Source: Anaerolineae bacterium
Lineage (GTDB): Bacteria > Chloroflexota > Anaerolineae > 4572-78 > NAK82
Direction: 5' to 3'
Assembly: GCA_030598425.1 (NCBI GenBank)
Contig: JAUVPY010000114.1
Span: forward strand, 1-7,343
Length of the DNA: 7,343 nucleotides
How positions within the stretch are numbered: position 1 is the first letter of the stretch; each line of letters begins with the position of its first letter. The notes under the pieces were generated by a model, which ran no database searches, had not been told where the DNA came from, and worked only from the letters and a program-made list of their open reading frames with translations. A program made the position numbers and the translations under genes. Positions 7,001 to 7,343 of the stretch are shown here, piece after piece.

Positions 7001-7313
7001 GCACTGAGTTCGCGTCCATGGGCTGATCGAAAACCACCTGCAGCGGAGCGTCCAGAGGTTGCTCCTCGCCAGGAACCGGTGTCACCTGGATTACGTACGG
7101 TGGGAGTGGTTCGGGGGAGGGCGTCAAGGTAGGCTCTGCTGCCTGGCCCTTGGGTATACTTGCTGGGCTCTTTTCTGGGTTCCCCGTTGACGCTGTCTCT
7201 GATACCCCCGTTATCGCCATTGGTTGGAGGCCTAGCTGGCACGCTGACAGCAGTGTGCTAAGAATGATCAGGATGGATATAAGCCTTACAAAAGACTGTT
7301 TATTGAGCTTCAT
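1032..7313 (-). CDS. Large alpha-2-macroglobulin family lipoprotein, thioester-containing
   Basis: An uninterrupted 2093-residue protein of the bacterial alpha-2-macroglobulin family. These act as surface protease traps: cleavage of a bait segment releases a reactive internal thioester that captures the attacking protease. Residues 1-25 are a lipoprotein signal peptide (basic start, Leu/Ile-rich core, lipobox LSAC with Cys25). A Pro/Thr/Ser linker follows to ~71. Four SbsA/Big_5-like Ig domains begin near 72, 170, 275 and 408, each with a 'F..PMD' type core, ending near 510. Macroglobulin domains follow, with the family hallmark TDRAIYRP at ~760-767. A Gly run at 1321-1325 and Arg1334-1336 mark the candidate bait region, then LPDNLTTWR opens the next domain. 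The thioester is YECTEQ with Cys1582 and Gln1585. The thioester domain carries GGWGWW at 1635-1640. The ~1960-2093 segment is receptor-binding-like. Only four Cys are present: 25, 1582, 1938 and 1955. It is long for the family because of the Ig domains. Start ATG at 7313-7311, strong RBS. The substrate protease is unknown. Confidence 0.93.
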   Translation of the reverse strand: MKLNKQSFVRLISILIILSTLLSACQLGLQPMAITGVSETASTGNPEKSPASIPKGQAAEPTLTPSPEPLPPYVIQVTPVPGEEQPLDAPLQVVFDQPMDANSVQAAFSIAPAVAGDFEWPLPHVMRFRPEETGFERATRYTATLEESARSQAGLPLREAMQFRFDTVGFLEVTAAQPADGTSEISTDAVVTVLFNRPVVALSAIEDQDNLPQPLTFVPPVRGEGQWLNTSIYTFTPDEGFEPATAYKARITAGLEDTTGGMLGDDFTWEFTTMMPAVVASYPGPDTQYVSTEPTIHVAFNQPMDHGSAEAAFELKNLSTGQIIEGDFEWHDEGLPQPEGNIYEPYAWSWSRGEGPERVGVETMSFTPSESLDFLQAYQATIAEGATGATGQAGTQTTYKWTFETIDFPRIVNTFPKDGEQKADPWGGLEVTFSSPMDPESINGNFTIRPTVAPTQVFTYWWNSDTRLNISFPTQASTDSEVTLSGDIQGRYGQKLDEDTTIAWRTRAMDPMVYLHSPYRIGTYNAYTQTMAYVSARNVSQVNLALYRMPLDDFLRANGETWWDYWDGYLADEENLIRQWSLDVEPQLNQTLIYGTNLAGDEEGQEQVQPLAPGLYFLQVWADPEDVYPEAQGYGWLPTQKQMLVVSRHNLSLKTTATEALAWATNLQSGDVLPDLPVAVMDEGGRVFGEGETGRDGVYVVEEHEAVDPWKPVFAFIGDPERPDEDFAVGINQWSDGISPWEFNLPVEDYQQPFAAYFFTDRAIYRPDQTVYFKGILREDDDAQYSTPTGNGEVNIVIWDPQGTKVYEETLPLSDMGTLDGEFILGEEAALGFYSIEATYEDQYFGAGFQVAEYRKPEFQVTVEADKPEYVQGDEINVTSQATYFFGGPVAGAEVRYSVLSADHALDYQGEGWWDFTDYDFSRNRAEAYFGAYGELIAEGTGTTDDDGRFTFSVEADIAEYIASQSFTLEVTVTDVNNQEVSNRTEAIVHKGLYYIGLRPERYVGQVDQQNGVDVITVDWDSDPSPDRELSVVFSEHNWYSVRKQAEDGQYYWESAVEDIPVFTTTLTTDAEGEGAESFTPEKGGIYKVTASGLDEEGNEVRSSTYMWVSGEEYVNWRQENNDRINLVADQRSYEVGDTATVLVPHPYQGPVKALITIERGHIYQHWVQTLETNSEQIEIPITEDLIPNVFVSVVIVQGEEDAQSGTPLPSFKIGYTQLPIDTAEKELKITLSPDKGAEGQYQPGETATYDVEVTNSQGEPVKAELALNLVDLSVISLADQPGPDIVTYFWRERGLGVRTASGLTLSVDRVNLAVAPEAKGGGGGIGEEFGVVRRRFPDTAYWNPNVRTDEEGRATVSVELPDNLTTWRMGARGATADTLVGESEVDVVSTKDLLVRPVVPRFFVVGDQAQVAAVVHNNTDQPLDVEVVFEAEGVQISKSANGQISKQQVEIPAGGKAEVAWEVTVLDAEEVVLRFGARAVGQGASSLLSPERGGAGGGVAAPLLQDLVDVVEIPLPVYRYSTPEVVATAGQLDADGQRVEAVVLPPSYDPTQGELTVQIDPSLAAGTVDGLEFLEHFPYECTEQTVSRFLPNVVTYRAYQELGLAEVRPDLDTKLPGLVGVGLQRLYNQQHHDGGWGWWINDKSDAFLTAYVLLGLVEAERAGFTVDDAVMERAVDFLGSNLVRPKDVEHHWQANRQAFILYVLAEAGEGDLGRAVTLFDQREILDTFGKAYLAMAFGLMQPDEPERVEALLSDITSAAIVSATGAHWEEEQVDYWAMNTDTRSTAIVLAALARLDPDNALAPNTVRWLMGAREGGVWETTQENAWSILALTDWMAVTRELEGAYDWGVLVNETTLGEGSVTPDNIDETVKLQIEVAELLADEVNRVVIERWPPEGSDEGTGRLYYGLYLRTFKPVEEVTALNRGIMVSREYTMADCESGDRGSGNQEPGNQLCRAVDEAQVGDVIQVKLTIIAPNDLHYVVVEDPFPAGAEGVDQSLKTTSVVGEAPELQRTDQRNPWGGDYGWWWFSHTELRDEKAVLFATYLPRGTYEYTYLIRASLPGEYRVIPTTAYQMYFPETFGRSDGGVFTITE
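1455..1500. repeat. Degenerate 7-8 nt repeat tract within the A2M gene
   Basis: On the plus strand the tract is built from units such as TGATTCCC, TGGTTCC, TGATTTCC, TGATCCCC and GATCTCC. It encodes roughly residues 1938-1953 (Ser/Gly/Asn/Gln/Glu-rich, low complexity) in frame. It looks like the short tandem repeats found between genes in cyanobacteria and Chloroflexota rather than a folded domain, and it sits between two cysteines (1938 and 1955). Confidence 0.55.
2814..2850. repeat. C-rich palindromic repeat-like insert within the A2M gene
   Basis: Two C-rich blocks (CCCCTCCCCC, CCCCTCCCC) are followed by a perfect 6-bp palindrome CCTCTC-AGGC-GAGAGG (2835-2850). On the coding strand this becomes about residues 1488-1500, SPERGGAGGG-like, a Gly-rich low-complexity loop. 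The composition differs sharply from the flanking coding sequence and resembles an intergenic palindromic element inserted in frame. Confidence 0.5.
2973..3008. repeat. TTTGCTGA octamer repeat within the A2M gene
   Basis: On the plus strand four consecutive 8-nt units (CTTGCTGA, TTTGCCCA, TTTGCTGA, TTTGCTGA) plus a partial TTTG are present. Because three units equal 24 nt, the protein shows an 8-residue period, QISKSANG then QISKQQ (about residues 1436-1447). It lies in a predicted surface loop of the macroglobulin domain after the bait region. Confidence 0.65.
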
Positions 7314-7320
7314 TGATGTG

Positions 7321-7326
7321 CCTCCT
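7321..7326 (-). promoter_or_regulatory. Strong ribosome binding site of the A2M gene
   Basis: AGGAGG lies on the minus strand, 7 nt before the ATG at 7313-7311. It fixes the start codon, which also gives a correctly placed lipoprotein signal peptide. The remaining 17 bp to the window edge hold no visible promoter. Confidence 0.85.
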
Positions 7327-7343
7327 ATGGTCGGGAGATTGGA

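Overview
This window looks like a piece of a moderately GC-rich bacterial chromosome, most likely from the Chloroflexota (Anaerolineae-like). That assignment is inference. It rests on the style of the giant alpha-2-macroglobulin lipoprotein (several N-terminal Ig-like domains, Trp-rich C-terminal domain), the AbrB/PIN toxin-antitoxin pair and the interspersed short repeats. No rRNA or other taxonomic marker is present. Every gene I can support is on the minus strand, so transcription runs from high to low coordinates.

Layout in the direction of transcription. (1) 7313-1032: one intact 2093-residue bacterial alpha-2-macroglobulin (A2M) with a lipoprotein signal peptide, four SbsA/Big_5-like Ig domains, a string of macroglobulin domains, a Gly-rich candidate bait segment, an intact Cys-x-Glu-Gln thioester and a C-terminal receptor-binding-like domain. 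It has a strong ribosome binding site. (2) 1031-877: intergenic region with a weak hairpin, a TTGACAC direct repeat and a good sigma70-type promoter for the next genes. (3) 876-637 and 637-425: a VapBC-type module, with an AbrB-fold antitoxin overlapping by one base a PIN-domain toxin that is cut to about half length. (4) 424-308: in the same frame as the toxin and directly after its stop codon, the last ~39 codons of a second, diverged A2M gene (29 of its last 36 residues match the intact protein). (5) 273-245: a perfect 13-bp hairpin. (6) 97-1: the first 32 codons of a gene that leaves the window and resembles PLD-nuclease/SNF2-helicase proteins.

The most interesting feature is the mark left by recombination and short repeats. 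The window preserves the scar of an A2M paralogue fused to a broken toxin. The fusion point carries a 21-bp sequence matching 17/21 an inverted copy of a short-repeat tract inside the intact A2M gene. Three tracts that look like intergenic repeats (two octamer/heptamer-like, one C-rich with a palindrome) sit in frame inside the A2M coding sequence without breaking it, reminiscent of in-frame palindromic elements known from Rickettsia. I see no wholly new multi-gene system. The intact A2M is a probable cell-surface protease trap, the TA module probably retains only a functional antitoxin, and the left-edge gene may begin a DNA-processing or defence locus.
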